DNA of 64,000 nucleotides from Bacteroidia bacterium (GCA_020852255.1 JADZBD010000001.1:1-64000), one strand, 5' to 3'; positions 1-8,740 are shown, numbered from the stretch's first letter. Made by a program: numbers and translations. The notes: generated by a model from the letters alone, not told the origin.

Positions 1-332
1 ACTTCGTAGATATTCAGCTTCATGTCTGATGAGATGGGCTGCCCATCGGAAGCGGGATTACAATCCACACTGGGTCCATTGACCCGCGGAGCCGATGCGC
101 TGTCGCCGTCGCCGAATTTTACCATCAATTCGCACTTGTCGGTAAGAACATTGAGTTTCGTGTAGGTGGTTACTCTGATACGATATTTATAACCGCTAAT
201 ATGAGTATAGGTAATTTCACCTGCCCGGTTATGCGTTGCCAGCAGAAGAGGACTGCAGACAACCATAATCATTAATAAAATACTTAACCGCATTGACTTA
301 AGGAGAATAACCGTTTTGATGAACAACTCCAT
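1..332 (-). CDS. N-terminal part of a secreted gliding/T9SS-type surface protein (runs off left edge)
   Basis: Reading the minus strand from an ATG at 332 (or a second in-frame ATG at 293) gives an open frame to the window edge with no stop. The protein begins with a hydrophobic signal peptide ending near SPLLLATHNRAG and continues with GEITYTHISGYKYRIRVTTY and a GDGDSA segment. From memory, this start is typical of long Bacteroidota proteins that carry PKD-like repeats and end in a gliding-motility-associated (T9SS type B) C-terminal domain. Only about 110 codons are visible, so the repeats and sorting domain are inferred. Start at 293 gives a more compact signal peptide; start at 332 adds 13 residues. 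No -7 promoter box is evident upstream. Confidence 0.75.
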   Translation of the reverse strand, partial: MELFIKTVILLKSMRLSILLMIMVVCSPLLLATHNRAGEITYTHISGYKYRIRVTTYTKLNVLTDKCELMVKFGDGDSASAPRVNGPSVDCNPASDGQPISSDMKLNIYE

Positions 333-447
333 TTTCTTTCCAAATAACAAACCTGAAACCGGCGCTCAAGTTTAAGGAGGGGACGTGTGGAAAAACTGAC
401 GTAAATATACCACATCCGTTGCTCACCGGCAAACCGGCGGGTTCGAC

Positions 448-455
448 TATCTTTG
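448..455 (+). promoter_or_regulatory. Bacteroidota -7 promoter box (TATCTTTG) for rlmN
   Basis: TATCTTTG matches the Bacteroidota -7 consensus TAnnTTTG exactly. Its last base lies only 4 bases before the GTG start of rlmN, so the message is probably leaderless or nearly so. No -33 TTTG at the usual distance is obvious. Confidence 0.6.
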
Positions 456-459
456 CAGT

Positions 460-1500
460 GTGAAAAAGGACATACGTAAGCTCGAAGACCAGGAAATACT
501 TGACTGGGTAACTACCCATAAGCTACCCGCCTTCCGGGCACGGCAGATTACAGAATGGCTTTGGCAGCGCGCAGCCCGCGATTTTGATTCTATGTCGAAC
601 ATTCCCAAGGAATTAAGGGAAACATTAAAAGCAGAATTCATCATTAGGCCGGTGGTACTTGCAGAACAGCAGGTTTCCTCGGACCGCACCATCAAGAGTG
701 CATTCCGGCTTTACGACGATAATGTTGTAGAAGGGGTGCTGATTCCCACCACAGAACGAATGACAGCCTGCATTAGTTCGCAGGCCGGTTGTTCTCTCTC
801 CTGCTTATTTTGTGCAACGGGCAGGCTCGAACGGATACGTAACCTGGATGCCGGAGAGATCTTTGATCAGGTAGTGATCATCCGTGATCAGGCCTTAAAA
901 GAATTCGGCATTCCTCTCAGTAACATCGTATACATGGGTATGGGCGAACCACTTCTTAACTACACTGAGGTCGTGCGCAGTATTAGTAAAATCACCTCTC
1001 CGGATGGACTGGGCATGAGTCCGCAGCGTATCACAGTTTCCACAGCCGGAATTGCAAAGATGATCCGGCGGCTGGGCGATGATGGTGTGAAATTTAATCT
1101 GGCACTCTCACTGCATGCAGCCAACGACAATAAACGCAATCGTATCATGCCTGTAAATGAACAGAATTCTCTGGATGTACTGGCGGAGGCATTAAATTAC
1201 TTTTACGAAAAAACGGGTACACGCGTCACCTACGAATACATCATTTTCAAAGATTTCAACGATTCTGTTTCAGATGCTGAGGAATTGGCCGCTTATTGCA
1301 GGAAGGTTCCTTCCAAAGTGAACATTATTGAATACAATCCGATTGATGGCGGCACTTTACAGCAAACTACTCCGGAGCGCCTGCGAAAATTTGTCTCTGT
1401 ACTCGAAAATCGGGGGATCATTGCCAATGTGCGCCGAAGCAGGGGAAAAGACATTGATGCCGCCTGCGGTCAGCTGGCGAATAAAAATAAAGCGGTATAA
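460..1500 (+). CDS. rlmN: 23S rRNA (adenine-C2) methyltransferase RlmN
   Basis: A radical-SAM enzyme that methylates C2 of A2503 in 23S rRNA, and A37 in some tRNAs, in the cytoplasm. The 346-residue length is normal. The radical-SAM cluster motif CSLSCLFCATG (CxxxCxxC) is present about one third along, followed by the family segments YMGMGEPLLN, RITVSTAGI and SLHAA. The C-terminal part has NIIEYNPI and a Cys in DAACGQL, consistent with the methyl-carrying cysteine. The start is a GTG (protein MKKDIRKLED) placed immediately after a TATCTTTG promoter box; no upstream start is sensible. It stands alone and is convergent with the coxA end of the respiratory operon, separated by a strong bidirectional hairpin. 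Confidence 0.97.
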   Translation: MKKDIRKLEDQEILDWVTTHKLPAFRARQITEWLWQRAARDFDSMSNIPKELRETLKAEFIIRPVVLAEQQVSSDRTIKSAFRLYDDNVVEGVLIPTTERMTACISSQAGCSLSCLFCATGRLERIRNLDAGEIFDQVVIIRDQALKEFGIPLSNIVYMGMGEPLLNYTEVVRSISKITSPDGLGMSPQRITVSTAGIAKMIRRLGDDGVKFNLALSLHAANDNKRNRIMPVNEQNSLDVLAEALNYFYEKTGTRVTYEYIIFKDFNDSVSDAEELAAYCRKVPSKVNIIEYNPIDGGTLQQTTPERLRKFVSVLENRGIIANVRRSRGKDIDAACGQLANKNKAV

Positions 1501-1503
1501 AAC

Positions 1504-1540
1504 AAAAAGTCCCCCACGCATGTGGAGGACTTTTCCCAAT
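1504..1540. terminator. Bidirectional rho-independent terminator between rlmN and coxA
   Basis: AAAAGTCC at 1505-1512 pairs with GGACTTTT at 1527-1534, extended inward by CCAC/GTGG around a GCAT loop with one mismatch. The A-tract on one side and T-tract on the other let it serve both rlmN (plus) and the act-cox operon (minus). Confidence 0.85.
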
Positions 1541-1555
1541 CATTCCAACTAACTA

Positions 1556-3376
1556 TCAATGATGGTCATCCATCCTGCCGCCATCGTACTCACCAGGTTC
1601 CAGCGGAACAGTTTGCGGAATAAAATCTGTTGATTTCCCCGGTTTGCTGTAATCATAAGCCCAGCGATGAACCTCGGGCAGTTCGCCCTGCCAGTTTCCG
1701 TGTACATGACCTACTCCGTTGGTCCACTCCAGGGTATTAGCATCCCAGGGATTTTCTGTAGCTCGCTCACCCCTGAACATGCTGTAAAAGAAATTGTACA
1801 GGAAAATCACTTGTGCCAAAGCGCCAACCAGCGCAAAAATAGTTACGAGCACGTTAATATCCACCAGGTTATCGAACATTGGAAATTCGGAGTTGGTATA
1901 ATAACGGCGGGGTACACCTGCCAGTCCAAGGAAGTGCATTGGAAAGAATACACCATAAGCACAAACAAAGGTGAGCCAGAAGTGGAGGTAACCAAGTTTC
2001 TTATTCATCATGCGCAGGAACATTTTCGGGTACCAGTGATAGACACCTGCAAACATTCCCAGAATAGCCGAAAGTCCCATCACAATATGGAAGTGCGCCA
2101 CCACAAAATAAGTATCATGAACAGGTATATCCAATGCCGAATCTGCCAGAATGATACCTGTGACTCCTCCCGATACGAATGTAGAGACCAATCCGATGCA
2201 AAAGAGCATGGCCGGAGTAAACCGGATGTTCCCCTTCCAAAGCGTTGTAATGTAATTAAACGCCTTCACAGCGGAGGGGATAGCGATCAGGAGTGTTGTA
2301 AATACAAACACAGATCCAAGAAATGGATTCATTCCGGTGACATACATATGGTGGCCCCAGACAATGAATGAGAGAAAGCCGATGGCCAGCATGGAACCCA
2401 CCATTGCCCGGTAGCCGAAGATAGGTTTACGTGCGTTAGTGGAAATAATTTCCGAGGCAATACCCAGGGCGGGTAACAGAACAATATACACCTCGGGGTG
2501 GCCAAGGAACCAGAAAAGGTGTTGAAAGAGGATGGGGCTTCCGCCAACATGATCCAGCGCCTGACCGCCAATGTAGATATCCGAAAGATAGAAACTGGTT
2601 CCCAGTGTACGGTCGAACATCAGCAGCAGAACACAGCCAACCAGCACCGGGAACGATAGTACGCCCAAAACAGCCGTGATAAGAAATGCCCACATGGTAA
2701 GGGGCATCCGTCCCATGGTCATTCCCTTTGTGCGAAGATTCATGATAGTAATAATGTAATTCAATCCTCCCAGCAGAGCCGAAACGACGAAGAGGGTCAT
2801 AGAAAGCAACCACAGGGTCATTCCCAATCCTGACCCGGAAATTGCCTGAGGCAGGGCAGAAAGCGGCGGATAAATGGTCCATCCGCCGGAAGCAGGTCCT
2901 GACTCCACGAACAGAGAGACCAGCATAATTACGGAAGAAACAAAGAAAAACCAGTAGGAAAGCATATTCAGAAATCCGGAAGCCATATCCCTGGCACCAA
3001 TCTGATATGGAATGAGAAGATTTGAAAACGTTCCGGACAATCCTCCTGTAAGAACGAAGAACACCATAATAGTTCCGTGAATGGTCACTAGGGCGAGATA
3101 CATATCGGGCGTCATGATTCCATCGGGTGCCCATTTATCTCCCAGCATCCAGTTTACGAAGGCAAATTTTTCGCCGGGCCAGGCCAGCTGCAGGCGAAAA
3201 AGTGTAGACATGAGCATTGCGACCACTCCCATGATCACCGCCGTAATAAGGAACTGGCGGGAGATCACTTTGTGATCCATGCTGAATACATATTTAGTTA
3301 CCCACGTCTCCTCATGGTGATCATGATGATCATGCGCGTGATCATGAAGATGGGCCTGTGCGTGTTCGCCTGACAT
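1556..3376 (-). CDS. coxA: Cytochrome c oxidase subunit I (A1-type heme-copper oxidase)
   Basis: Catalytic subunit of the aa3-type oxidase, holding heme a, heme a3 and CuB, in the inner membrane. Length is 606 residues. Visible hallmarks are the MDHKVISRQF start region, HGTIMVFFVL with a heme ligand, GHPEVYIVLLP (the Glu of subtype A1 proton channels and the CuB His-Tyr pair), WGHHMYVTGMNP with two CuB histidines, and HDTYFVVAHFHIVMG with the heme a3 and heme a histidines. Residues 5-21 contain nine histidines, an unusual cytoplasmic N-terminal extension. It is the last gene of the act-cox operon, 37 bases after coxB and before a strong terminator. Subunit III is not encoded here. The electron donor is inferred to be ACIII, encoded upstream. 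Confidence 0.97.
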   Translation of the reverse strand: MSGEHAQAHLHDHAHDHHDHHEETWVTKYVFSMDHKVISRQFLITAVIMGVVAMLMSTLFRLQLAWPGEKFAFVNWMLGDKWAPDGIMTPDMYLALVTIHGTIMVFFVLTGGLSGTFSNLLIPYQIGARDMASGFLNMLSYWFFFVSSVIMLVSLFVESGPASGGWTIYPPLSALPQAISGSGLGMTLWLLSMTLFVVSALLGGLNYIITIMNLRTKGMTMGRMPLTMWAFLITAVLGVLSFPVLVGCVLLLMFDRTLGTSFYLSDIYIGGQALDHVGGSPILFQHLFWFLGHPEVYIVLLPALGIASEIISTNARKPIFGYRAMVGSMLAIGFLSFIVWGHHMYVTGMNPFLGSVFVFTTLLIAIPSAVKAFNYITTLWKGNIRFTPAMLFCIGLVSTFVSGGVTGIILADSALDIPVHDTYFVVAHFHIVMGLSAILGMFAGVYHWYPKMFLRMMNKKLGYLHFWLTFVCAYGVFFPMHFLGLAGVPRRYYTNSEFPMFDNLVDINVLVTIFALVGALAQVIFLYNFFYSMFRGERATENPWDANTLEWTNGVGHVHGNWQGELPEVHRWAYDYSKPGKSTDFIPQTVPLEPGEYDGGRMDDHH

Positions 3377-3413
3377 AGTTCTTTGCTTTGGGTTCAGGAT
3401 TGATTAGATAAAA

Positions 3414-4487
3414 TCAGGGGTTCTTCTTTGCTGTATCCGGGGAAACAACCGGCAGAGAATCCGCCGGAGCCGGGGTGTTAATTACGGGAACTGGAGCATT
3501 GTCTGTTTTGAAAATAACCTTGCTCTTTTTCTCTTCGTACCATTTGCGGAATGCATCCTCCTCCTCCACCACAATGTCCAACTTCATGTTATAATGAGCT
3601 GTTCCGCAGATTTTGTTGCAAAGCAGAATATACTGAAACTCCGGATTACCGGTAATCACCCTCATGCTGTCGGTGGTAATGGTGGGAAGAAAATGTACCT
3701 GTGTCTGAAGACCGGGTACTGTATTCATTTGCTGACGAAAATGAGGGAAGTATGCTGAGTGTATAACATCCTTTGAACGGAGAGAGAAGAGCACCCGCTT
3801 TCCTTTTGGAACGTGGATCTCATTGTACACGATAAAGTCATCTTCAGATGCAGGGTCTGAAGCGTCAATACCGATAGCATTTTTGGTTGAAATCAGGCGG
3901 AAATTACTCTTCCCGAGCTTATTGTCGTCACCGGAATAGCGCGCGGTCCATTTAAACTGTTCTGATACCAGTTCAATCAGCACATAGTCCTCTCCGGCTG
4001 CCACAGGATCACGTTGGAGTTTGTTCCATGTGCGGAGGCCGAGTACAATGATGATGGCCATTACAATTCCCGGTACCAGCGTCCAGAGTAATTCCAGTTT
4101 GTGATTCTCGGGATAGAACAAAGCCACGCGACCCGGCACCGAACGGTACTTCCATGCAAAATAAAAAAGAAGGAAGTTTACCAATACGAATACAATCGTG
4201 ATGATTAGAAAATTAAAGTTCATCAGCCAGTCAAGTTCCTGCCCTTCTTCGGAGGCTGCCACCGGAAGCAGGAGATCCTTGTAGCTGTAAAACTGCCAAA
4301 TGCAGAATCCGAAAAAGGCAAGCATAAAGAGCAGAAACATATTGCCGTTCGTGCTGTTGTCCCGATCCGTAACAATCCATGCCGGAGGTCCGCCGCGCAG
4401 TTCTGCAGAGAGTTCGAAAATCCGGACAATGCGTGCCAGCACGAGAATCAGGATTGCGCAAGCAAAAAGAATCAGATAACCGGTCAT
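3414..4487 (-). CDS. coxB: Cytochrome c oxidase subunit II (CuA subunit)
   Basis: Carries the binuclear CuA centre that receives electrons from cytochrome c on the periplasmic side. The 357-residue protein has an extra N-terminal membrane segment (residues 3-24), two central membrane helices (about 50-66 and 90-112, with a further hydrophobic stretch at 134-151), and a cupredoxin domain. The CuA ligands are visible as His243, Cys290, Cys294, His298 and Met301 in LLCNKICGTAHYNM. A proline/alanine-rich tail of about 30 residues follows. It lies between the short membrane ORF at 4731-4832 and coxA in the ACIII operon. There is no C-terminal heme c domain, so this is not a caa3 fusion; ACIII cytochromes would have to deliver electrons directly. 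Confidence 0.96.
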   Translation of the reverse strand: MTGYLILFACAILILVLARIVRIFELSAELRGGPPAWIVTDRDNSTNGNMFLLFMLAFFGFCIWQFYSYKDLLLPVAASEEGQELDWLMNFNFLIITIVFVLVNFLLFYFAWKYRSVPGRVALFYPENHKLELLWTLVPGIVMAIIIVLGLRTWNKLQRDPVAAGEDYVLIELVSEQFKWTARYSGDDNKLGKSNFRLISTKNAIGIDASDPASEDDFIVYNEIHVPKGKRVLFSLRSKDVIHSAYFPHFRQQMNTVPGLQTQVHFLPTITTDSMRVITGNPEFQYILLCNKICGTAHYNMKLDIVVEEEDAFRKWYEEKKSKVIFKTDNAPVPVINTPAPADSLPVVSPDTAKKNP

Positions 4488-4730
4488 ATTATTTCTTTTT
4501 TCGAGTAGACCCGCCCAGGCAGGCCAATCTAGGTTAGTAAGATTTATGATCTTCGCTATACTTTGGCATGTCGAATATCATATTTTGCTCAAATATATTT
4601 AAATTCTCTCAGGGTCCGCAAAGAATGAGGAAAAAGCCGATAACGAGTTACAATTATGTAACTATCTGATATTCAATAAAAAGGAATGTGCCCTTAAATA
4701 AAAGGGTATCCGGTCCGACACAGAATGCCA
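4488..4730. other. Intergenic stretch between the small membrane ORF and coxB
   Basis: About 240 bases without a convincing gene. It contains CCCTT/AAGGG at 4691-4707 forming a weak hairpin just after the small ORF, AT-rich sequence, and a GC-rich patch at 4510-4523 (CCGCCCAGGCAGGC) that shares the CAGGCAGGC core with the inverted repeat at 61772-61801. No exact TAnnTTTG box was seen on the minus strand, so coxBA probably depends on the upstream operon promoter, but a separate promoter cannot be excluded. Confidence 0.5.
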
Positions 4731-4832
4731 CTATTCTCCCCTTTTGAGGCGCGAGGAGAGCCGGTTAATGTTAAGGCACTGCCGCAGAACGAGGGCAGCG
4801 ATGGCGGCAATAATTACGATGAGATATATCAT
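4731..4832 (-). CDS. Small single-span membrane protein in the ACIII-oxidase operon (33 aa, unrecognised)
   Basis: An ATG at 4832 opens a 33-codon frame ending in TAG at 4731, on the same strand as the operon and starting 28 bases after the actF stop. The product begins MIYLIVIIAAIAALVLRQC and ends with a basic tail (RLSSRLKRGE). That is one 16-residue hydrophobic helix followed by a positively charged segment, as expected for a small accessory subunit with its C-terminus in the cytoplasm. I do not recognise it as a named family. Its place between actF and coxB suggests a helix associated with ACIII or the oxidase. The alternative is a chance ORF: short frames of this size do occur, but the strand, spacing and helix-plus-basic-tail layout argue for a gene. 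Confidence 0.5.
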   Translation of the reverse strand: MIYLIVIIAAIAALVLRQCLNINRLSSRLKRGE

Positions 4833-4860
4833 TTGGTGAAGGTGAAGGTTCCGTTAATGA

Positions 4861-6123
4861 TCAGGCGTGATGATGAATACTTTCGTCGAGGTAAGGATCG
4901 TGCCTGGCGAGCAGAGGAGCCTTGGTAAGAAAATGATGCAGGCGGTTAAGCGTGAATCCGAGGAAGATAAGGAACATACCCAGTTCTATACCTCCCAGAT
5001 GCCAATGACTGGCAACGGTGGGCGGCATAACAACCACAAACACATCCAGCCAGTGAAAGAAAAAGATGGTGTAGCAAACGATGGTCAGGATTCCGCTATG
5101 ACGTTTAGCATCACGTGACATCATCAGCAGCATCGGCAGTGCGAAGTTGACGAAGAAAAGAGTCCATTGTATTCCCAGGTAGCCGTTGGTCTGGAAGCGG
5201 CTGGTGTAGTACGTTACTTCTTCGGGGATATTAGCATACCAGATGAGCATATACTGACAGAAGAACAGATAGCTCCATAGGAAAGAAACGGCGAACACCC
5301 ACTTACCCAGATCATGAATATGACTGTCGTTCACATATTCTAGGTATCCATGACGCTTGAGGTGAAGCACCAGCATGAGAATGGTGATCATAGAGGAGAT
5401 CCAGATTCCGGAGAAGGTATACCAACCCCACATGGTGGAAAACCAGTGAACATCCAATGACATGGTCCAATCCCAGGAGGCCACTGAAGAAGTAAAGCCA
5501 AAGAATACGAGGAAGAATGCGCCCCAGGTTATATTTTTAAAGTGATTAGCCGTTCCTCCCTGCAGATCTTCATTGATGGAGTTGGCTACCATTTTTCTCT
5601 GGCAGAGGATCCAGATGAGGAAGAACACAACGAATCGTGCCCAGAAAAACACCGGATTAAGGTAGGCTGCTTTATCCGCGATTTTCGCATCAAAATGAGG
5701 GCTGGCAGGATCATAAACATCCGGATCCATCCAGTGGTACAAATGGTGAAGGTGAAATTGTCCGGCCAGAAGAACCACCAGCATGAAAATAGCGCCAATG
5801 GGCAGGAATTTTGAAACAGCTTCCGTTACCCGTTTAAACACGGAGGCGTAATGCGATTCCGTTGCGTATTTGAGTGCCATAAAAAAAGTGGCTCCCAGTC
5901 CGATACCCATAAAGAAAAACGAATTGACTAGCAGATTGGCCCACAAACGGGTGGAGAAATCTGCCGCATGGCCTGCATGCTCTCCTCCTGCGTGTTCTTC
6001 TCCGTGACCGCCCATGAAATGCATGACCAGTCCAACAGCAAAAAGAATGATACCCGCTAACATCACAGCGAGAGTAATTTTCTTCGTTTTTGCCGGTACG
6101 GTGTAATTCAGCTTAAGTTCCAT
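4861..6123 (-). CDS. actF: ACIII subunit ActF (quinol:cytochrome c oxidoreductase membrane subunit)
   Basis: Integral membrane subunit of alternative complex III, which oxidises menaquinol and passes electrons to c-type cytochromes. I chose the ATG at 6123 (MELKLNYTVPAKTKK, 420 residues). An in-frame start 24 codons upstream would overlap actE and adds a non-conserved leader. About ten hydrophobic helices are visible, beginning with KITLAVMLAGIILFAVGLVMHF, then a short His/Gly/Glu-rich loop (HGEEHAGGEHAGHAA) and a conserved core with WDWTMSLDVHWFSTMWGWYTF. It ends in a His-rich tail (DESIHHHA). ActF is paralogous in fold to ActC (NrfD family). It lies between actE and the small membrane ORF; no actG is seen. 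Confidence 0.92.
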   Translation of the reverse strand: MELKLNYTVPAKTKKITLAVMLAGIILFAVGLVMHFMGGHGEEHAGGEHAGHAADFSTRLWANLLVNSFFFMGIGLGATFFMALKYATESHYASVFKRVTEAVSKFLPIGAIFMLVVLLAGQFHLHHLYHWMDPDVYDPASPHFDAKIADKAAYLNPVFFWARFVVFFLIWILCQRKMVANSINEDLQGGTANHFKNITWGAFFLVFFGFTSSVASWDWTMSLDVHWFSTMWGWYTFSGIWISSMITILMLVLHLKRHGYLEYVNDSHIHDLGKWVFAVSFLWSYLFFCQYMLIWYANIPEEVTYYTSRFQTNGYLGIQWTLFFVNFALPMLLMMSRDAKRHSGILTIVCYTIFFFHWLDVFVVVMPPTVASHWHLGGIELGMFLIFLGFTLNRLHHFLTKAPLLARHDPYLDESIHHHA

Positions 6124-6158
6124 AACTGCCAGATATTTATAAACGTATGATACTCGAA

Positions 6159-6791
6159 TTATTTTTCTTTCTTCTTTTCCAATGTAGCTCCGCAACGCTG
6201 CTGATAAACAGAATCTGCTGACATAGTATTAAAATCAATTCCCTGAAGCGTCTGCACATAACGGATGATCTTCCAGCGCTCTTCCATATTCAGTTGAGCG
6301 GCATGAGATCCCATCATATTCTTACCGTGGTGAATAGAGTGCATCATTTTCCCTTCCGATAGATTCTTCAGCGGTCCGGAATAAGAAGGCGGCGGTGAAG
6401 GGTATTTCCCGATGTTCACCATGTGGCCGTCGCCCTGTCCGGTAGCGCCATGACAGTGCTGACAAAATTTATCATAAAGCACTTTCCCTGTGCCAATATT
6501 TTCCGGAGTTGGATCCACCGGATTCTTAAGCCATCTTCCGGCCAGTTCATACCCCTGGTTATTGTTCTTGTAGGGGTAAGGTTTGAATCCCAGGGCAATG
6601 GTGCCTTCTACCGGTTGCCTGTTCGTCATACTGTCAGCAAAGACAGGTGATGAAGAATTGGTTTCATACGACGTAGAGCGATACATGTCCGGCATGAATT
6701 CAATTCCCGGGGAATCCGGGTTCTTTTTACCACAGGCGCCCAGCAATAATGCCGGTGCAACGAGGTAGAGGATATACTTGCTTTTTCTCAT
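6159..6791 (-). CDS. actE: ACIII subunit ActE, monoheme cytochrome c lipoprotein
   Basis: Periplasmic monoheme cytochrome of alternative complex III. The 210-residue protein starts with a lipoprotein signal peptide (lipobox LLGAC, Cys20), so it is membrane-anchored by lipid. A single heme c motif, CQHCH (Cys110 to His114), is followed by GATGQGDGHMV and a Met-rich stretch (MMHSIHHGKNMMGSHA) likely to supply the axial Met. The C-terminal segment LNMEERWKIIRYVQTLQ is typical of class I cytochrome c domains. It sits 10 bases after actD and 35 bases before actF. It is the likely electron exit towards CoxB. Confidence 0.93.
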   Translation of the reverse strand: MRKSKYILYLVAPALLLGACGKKNPDSPGIEFMPDMYRSTSYETNSSSPVFADSMTNRQPVEGTIALGFKPYPYKNNNQGYELAGRWLKNPVDPTPENIGTGKVLYDKFCQHCHGATGQGDGHMVNIGKYPSPPPSYSGPLKNLSEGKMMHSIHHGKNMMGSHAAQLNMEERWKIIRYVQTLQGIDFNTMSADSVYQQRCGATLEKKKEK

Positions 6792-6801
6792 ATTTATAAT
6801 A

Positions 6802-7320
6802 TCAGGAAACAGTCACTTCTTCAGCTCCGTCGGCCTTCATTTTTGAAACAATCCCGGGTACTTCGGCATCATCTGCGAGCACCTGAATACAGAATTTATC
6901 ATCCGTAGTGCGGGGATCCGGATTCGTAGGGGTTACACCCGGCAACAACCAGCTGCGAAGAAAATAGGTCAGTGCCATTCCGTGAGCGGCGCAGAGTACG
7001 GTACACTCAAACGTGATGGGAATGAAAGCCGGGATATTCTGGAAATAGAACCAGTTGGGCTTACCACCGATGATATTGGGCCAGTCGCCCACCATCATGT
7101 ACCACATCATCAGGGTTCCGAGCAACATGCCTGTGATCCCGTACAGAAAAGCGCAGGTAGCCAAACGGGTCTTTTTCACTCCCAAAACGGCTTCAATACC
7201 GTGAATCGGGAAGGGAGAGAAAACCTCCTTTACCTGAATATTGGAAGATCGAAGGGTACGTGCCGACTTCAACACATGGTCGTCGTCGCCGTAGATCGCA
7301 TTAATAATTCTTTTATCCAT
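6802..7320 (-). CDS. actD: ACIII subunit ActD (DUF3341)
   Basis: Small subunit of alternative complex III with two transmembrane helices (about residues 55-77 and 95-119), spanned by a segment with DWPNIIGGKPNWFYFQNIPAF that is highly characteristic of DUF3341. The N-terminal cytoplasmic part (MDKRIINAIYGDDDHVLKSA) and C-terminal part (DDKFCIQVLADDAEV) form a small alpha/beta domain without cofactors. Length of 172 residues is normal. Located between actC (19 bases) and actE (10 bases), all in one direction. Its exact role in the complex is structural as far as is known. Confidence 0.93.
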   Translation of the reverse strand: MDKRIINAIYGDDDHVLKSARTLRSSNIQVKEVFSPFPIHGIEAVLGVKKTRLATCAFLYGITGMLLGTLMMWYMMVGDWPNIIGGKPNWFYFQNIPAFIPITFECTVLCAAHGMALTYFLRSWLLPGVTPTNPDPRTTDDKFCIQVLADDAEVPGIVSKMKADGAEEVTVS

Positions 7321-7339
7321 AGTTCGTACTTATCGCTGG

Positions 7340-8740
7340 TTAATGATGTGAGTGGGAATGATCGGACGAGCTTACCAGCCGTGACTGCTGGCTGGAGCCT
7401 TTCAAAATGGTTTTCAACTCTGCCTGTGCGATAACGGGGAAGAACCGTGCAAACAACAGGAAGAATGTGAAGAACATACCGATGGTTCCCACAAAGATGC
7501 CCACATCCACAAAAGTGGGGCTGTACATATTCCAGGTGGAAGGAAGGAACGTACGGCAAAGGGTGGGAACAATGATTACGAATCGCTCGAACCACATTCC
7601 AATGTTCACAACAATCGAAAGTATCATGGTAGCATACAAACTTGTACGGATCTTTTTGAACCAGAAGAGCTGCGGTGAGATCACGTTACAGGTCATCATA
7701 CACCAATAGGCGATTGCGTAGGGTCCGGTAGCCCGGTTGAGGAAGCAATACTGCTCGTACTCAACCCCGCTGTACCATGACATAAATAATTCGGAGAGGT
7801 AAGCAACTCCAACGATTGAACCGGTAACAATGATTACAATGTTCATGTATTCAATGTGCTTCATGGTAATGTAATGCTCCAGCTTGAATATTTTCCTCAT
7901 CATTAGCAGCAGGGTAAGTACCATTGCAAAACCGGAAAAAACGGCGCCGGAAACGAAATAGGGAGGGAAGATAGTGGTATGCCATCCCGGAAGAATGGAC
8001 GTAGCAAAGTCCATGGATACAATAGAGTGAACCGAGAACACCAGCGGTGTGGAAAGACCGGCCAGTACCAGCGAAACTTCTTCAAAACGATTCCAGTCCA
8101 TCACTCTTCCACTCCATCCGAAACTGAGGATCTTATAGAACTTTTTCCAACCCGGTGACTGCATGCGGTCGCGGATCATGGCAAAATCGGGAATAAGACC
8201 AATGTACCAGAACACCAGCGAAACGGAGAAGTAAGTGGATACCGCGAATACGTCCCATAGCAGCGGAGAGTTGAAATTGGGCCAGGAAGAACCGAACTGG
8301 TTCGGAAAGGGAAAGAGCCAGTAGTCAAGCCAGGGACGACCGGTATGCAGCAATACGAAAATTGCGGCACAGCAAACAGCAAAGATGGTCATCGCTTCGG
8401 CGGAACGGTTGATCGCCATCCGCCATTTCTGACGGAACAAAAGCAATACCGCGGAGATCAGCGTTCCGGCATGACCGATACCGATCCACCAAACGAAGTT
8501 GGTGATATCCCAGGCCCAGTCAACTCCGTTGTTGGATCCCCAGGTTCCAATCCCGACCCCAATGGTATAGGCCAAACAGCCTATTCCCCAGAGGAACATG
8601 ACGGCGGCGATGGAAAACACCACATACCATGATCTGGGAATCGTTCCCTCAATGGGTTTGATGATCTCGTCACTGATCCTTTTATAGGTAACATTATCAC
8701 CAAGGATCAGGGGCGTTCGGATGGCAGATTCTTTTTGCAT
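7340..8740 (-). CDS. actC: ACIII subunit ActC (NrfD/PsrC-like quinol-interacting membrane protein)
   Basis: Polytopic membrane protein of the NrfD/polysulfide reductase family, thought to form the quinol site next to the iron-sulfur subunit ActB. The 466-residue protein has about ten hydrophobic helices. Conserved features include ITNFVWWIGIGHAGTLISA, HTGRPWLDYWLFPFPNQFG, SVHSIVSMDFATSILPGWH and the C-terminal ERFVIIVPTL. It ends with a His/Ser-rich tail (SSSDHSHSHH). It is 22 bases after actB in the operon. Length and helix number agree with ActC of other Bacteroidota. Confidence 0.95.
   Translation of the reverse strand: MQKESAIRTPLILGDNVTYKRISDEIIKPIEGTIPRSWYVVFSIAAVMFLWGIGCLAYTIGVGIGTWGSNNGVDWAWDITNFVWWIGIGHAGTLISAVLLLFRQKWRMAINRSAEAMTIFAVCCAAIFVLLHTGRPWLDYWLFPFPNQFGSSWPNFNSPLLWDVFAVSTYFSVSLVFWYIGLIPDFAMIRDRMQSPGWKKFYKILSFGWSGRVMDWNRFEEVSLVLAGLSTPLVFSVHSIVSMDFATSILPGWHTTIFPPYFVSGAVFSGFAMVLTLLLMMRKIFKLEHYITMKHIEYMNIVIIVTGSIVGVAYLSELFMSWYSGVEYEQYCFLNRATGPYAIAYWCMMTCNVISPQLFWFKKIRTSLYATMILSIVVNIGMWFERFVIIVPTLCRTFLPSTWNMYSPTFVDVGIFVGTIGMFFTFFLLFARFFPVIAQAELKTILKGSSQQSRLVSSSDHSHSHH

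Noticed and set aside
1667-2371. 234-codon frame on the plus strand opposite coxA
   Set aside because: Lies fully antisense to a clear oxidase gene and has no signal, domain or start context; it follows from the codon bias of coxA.
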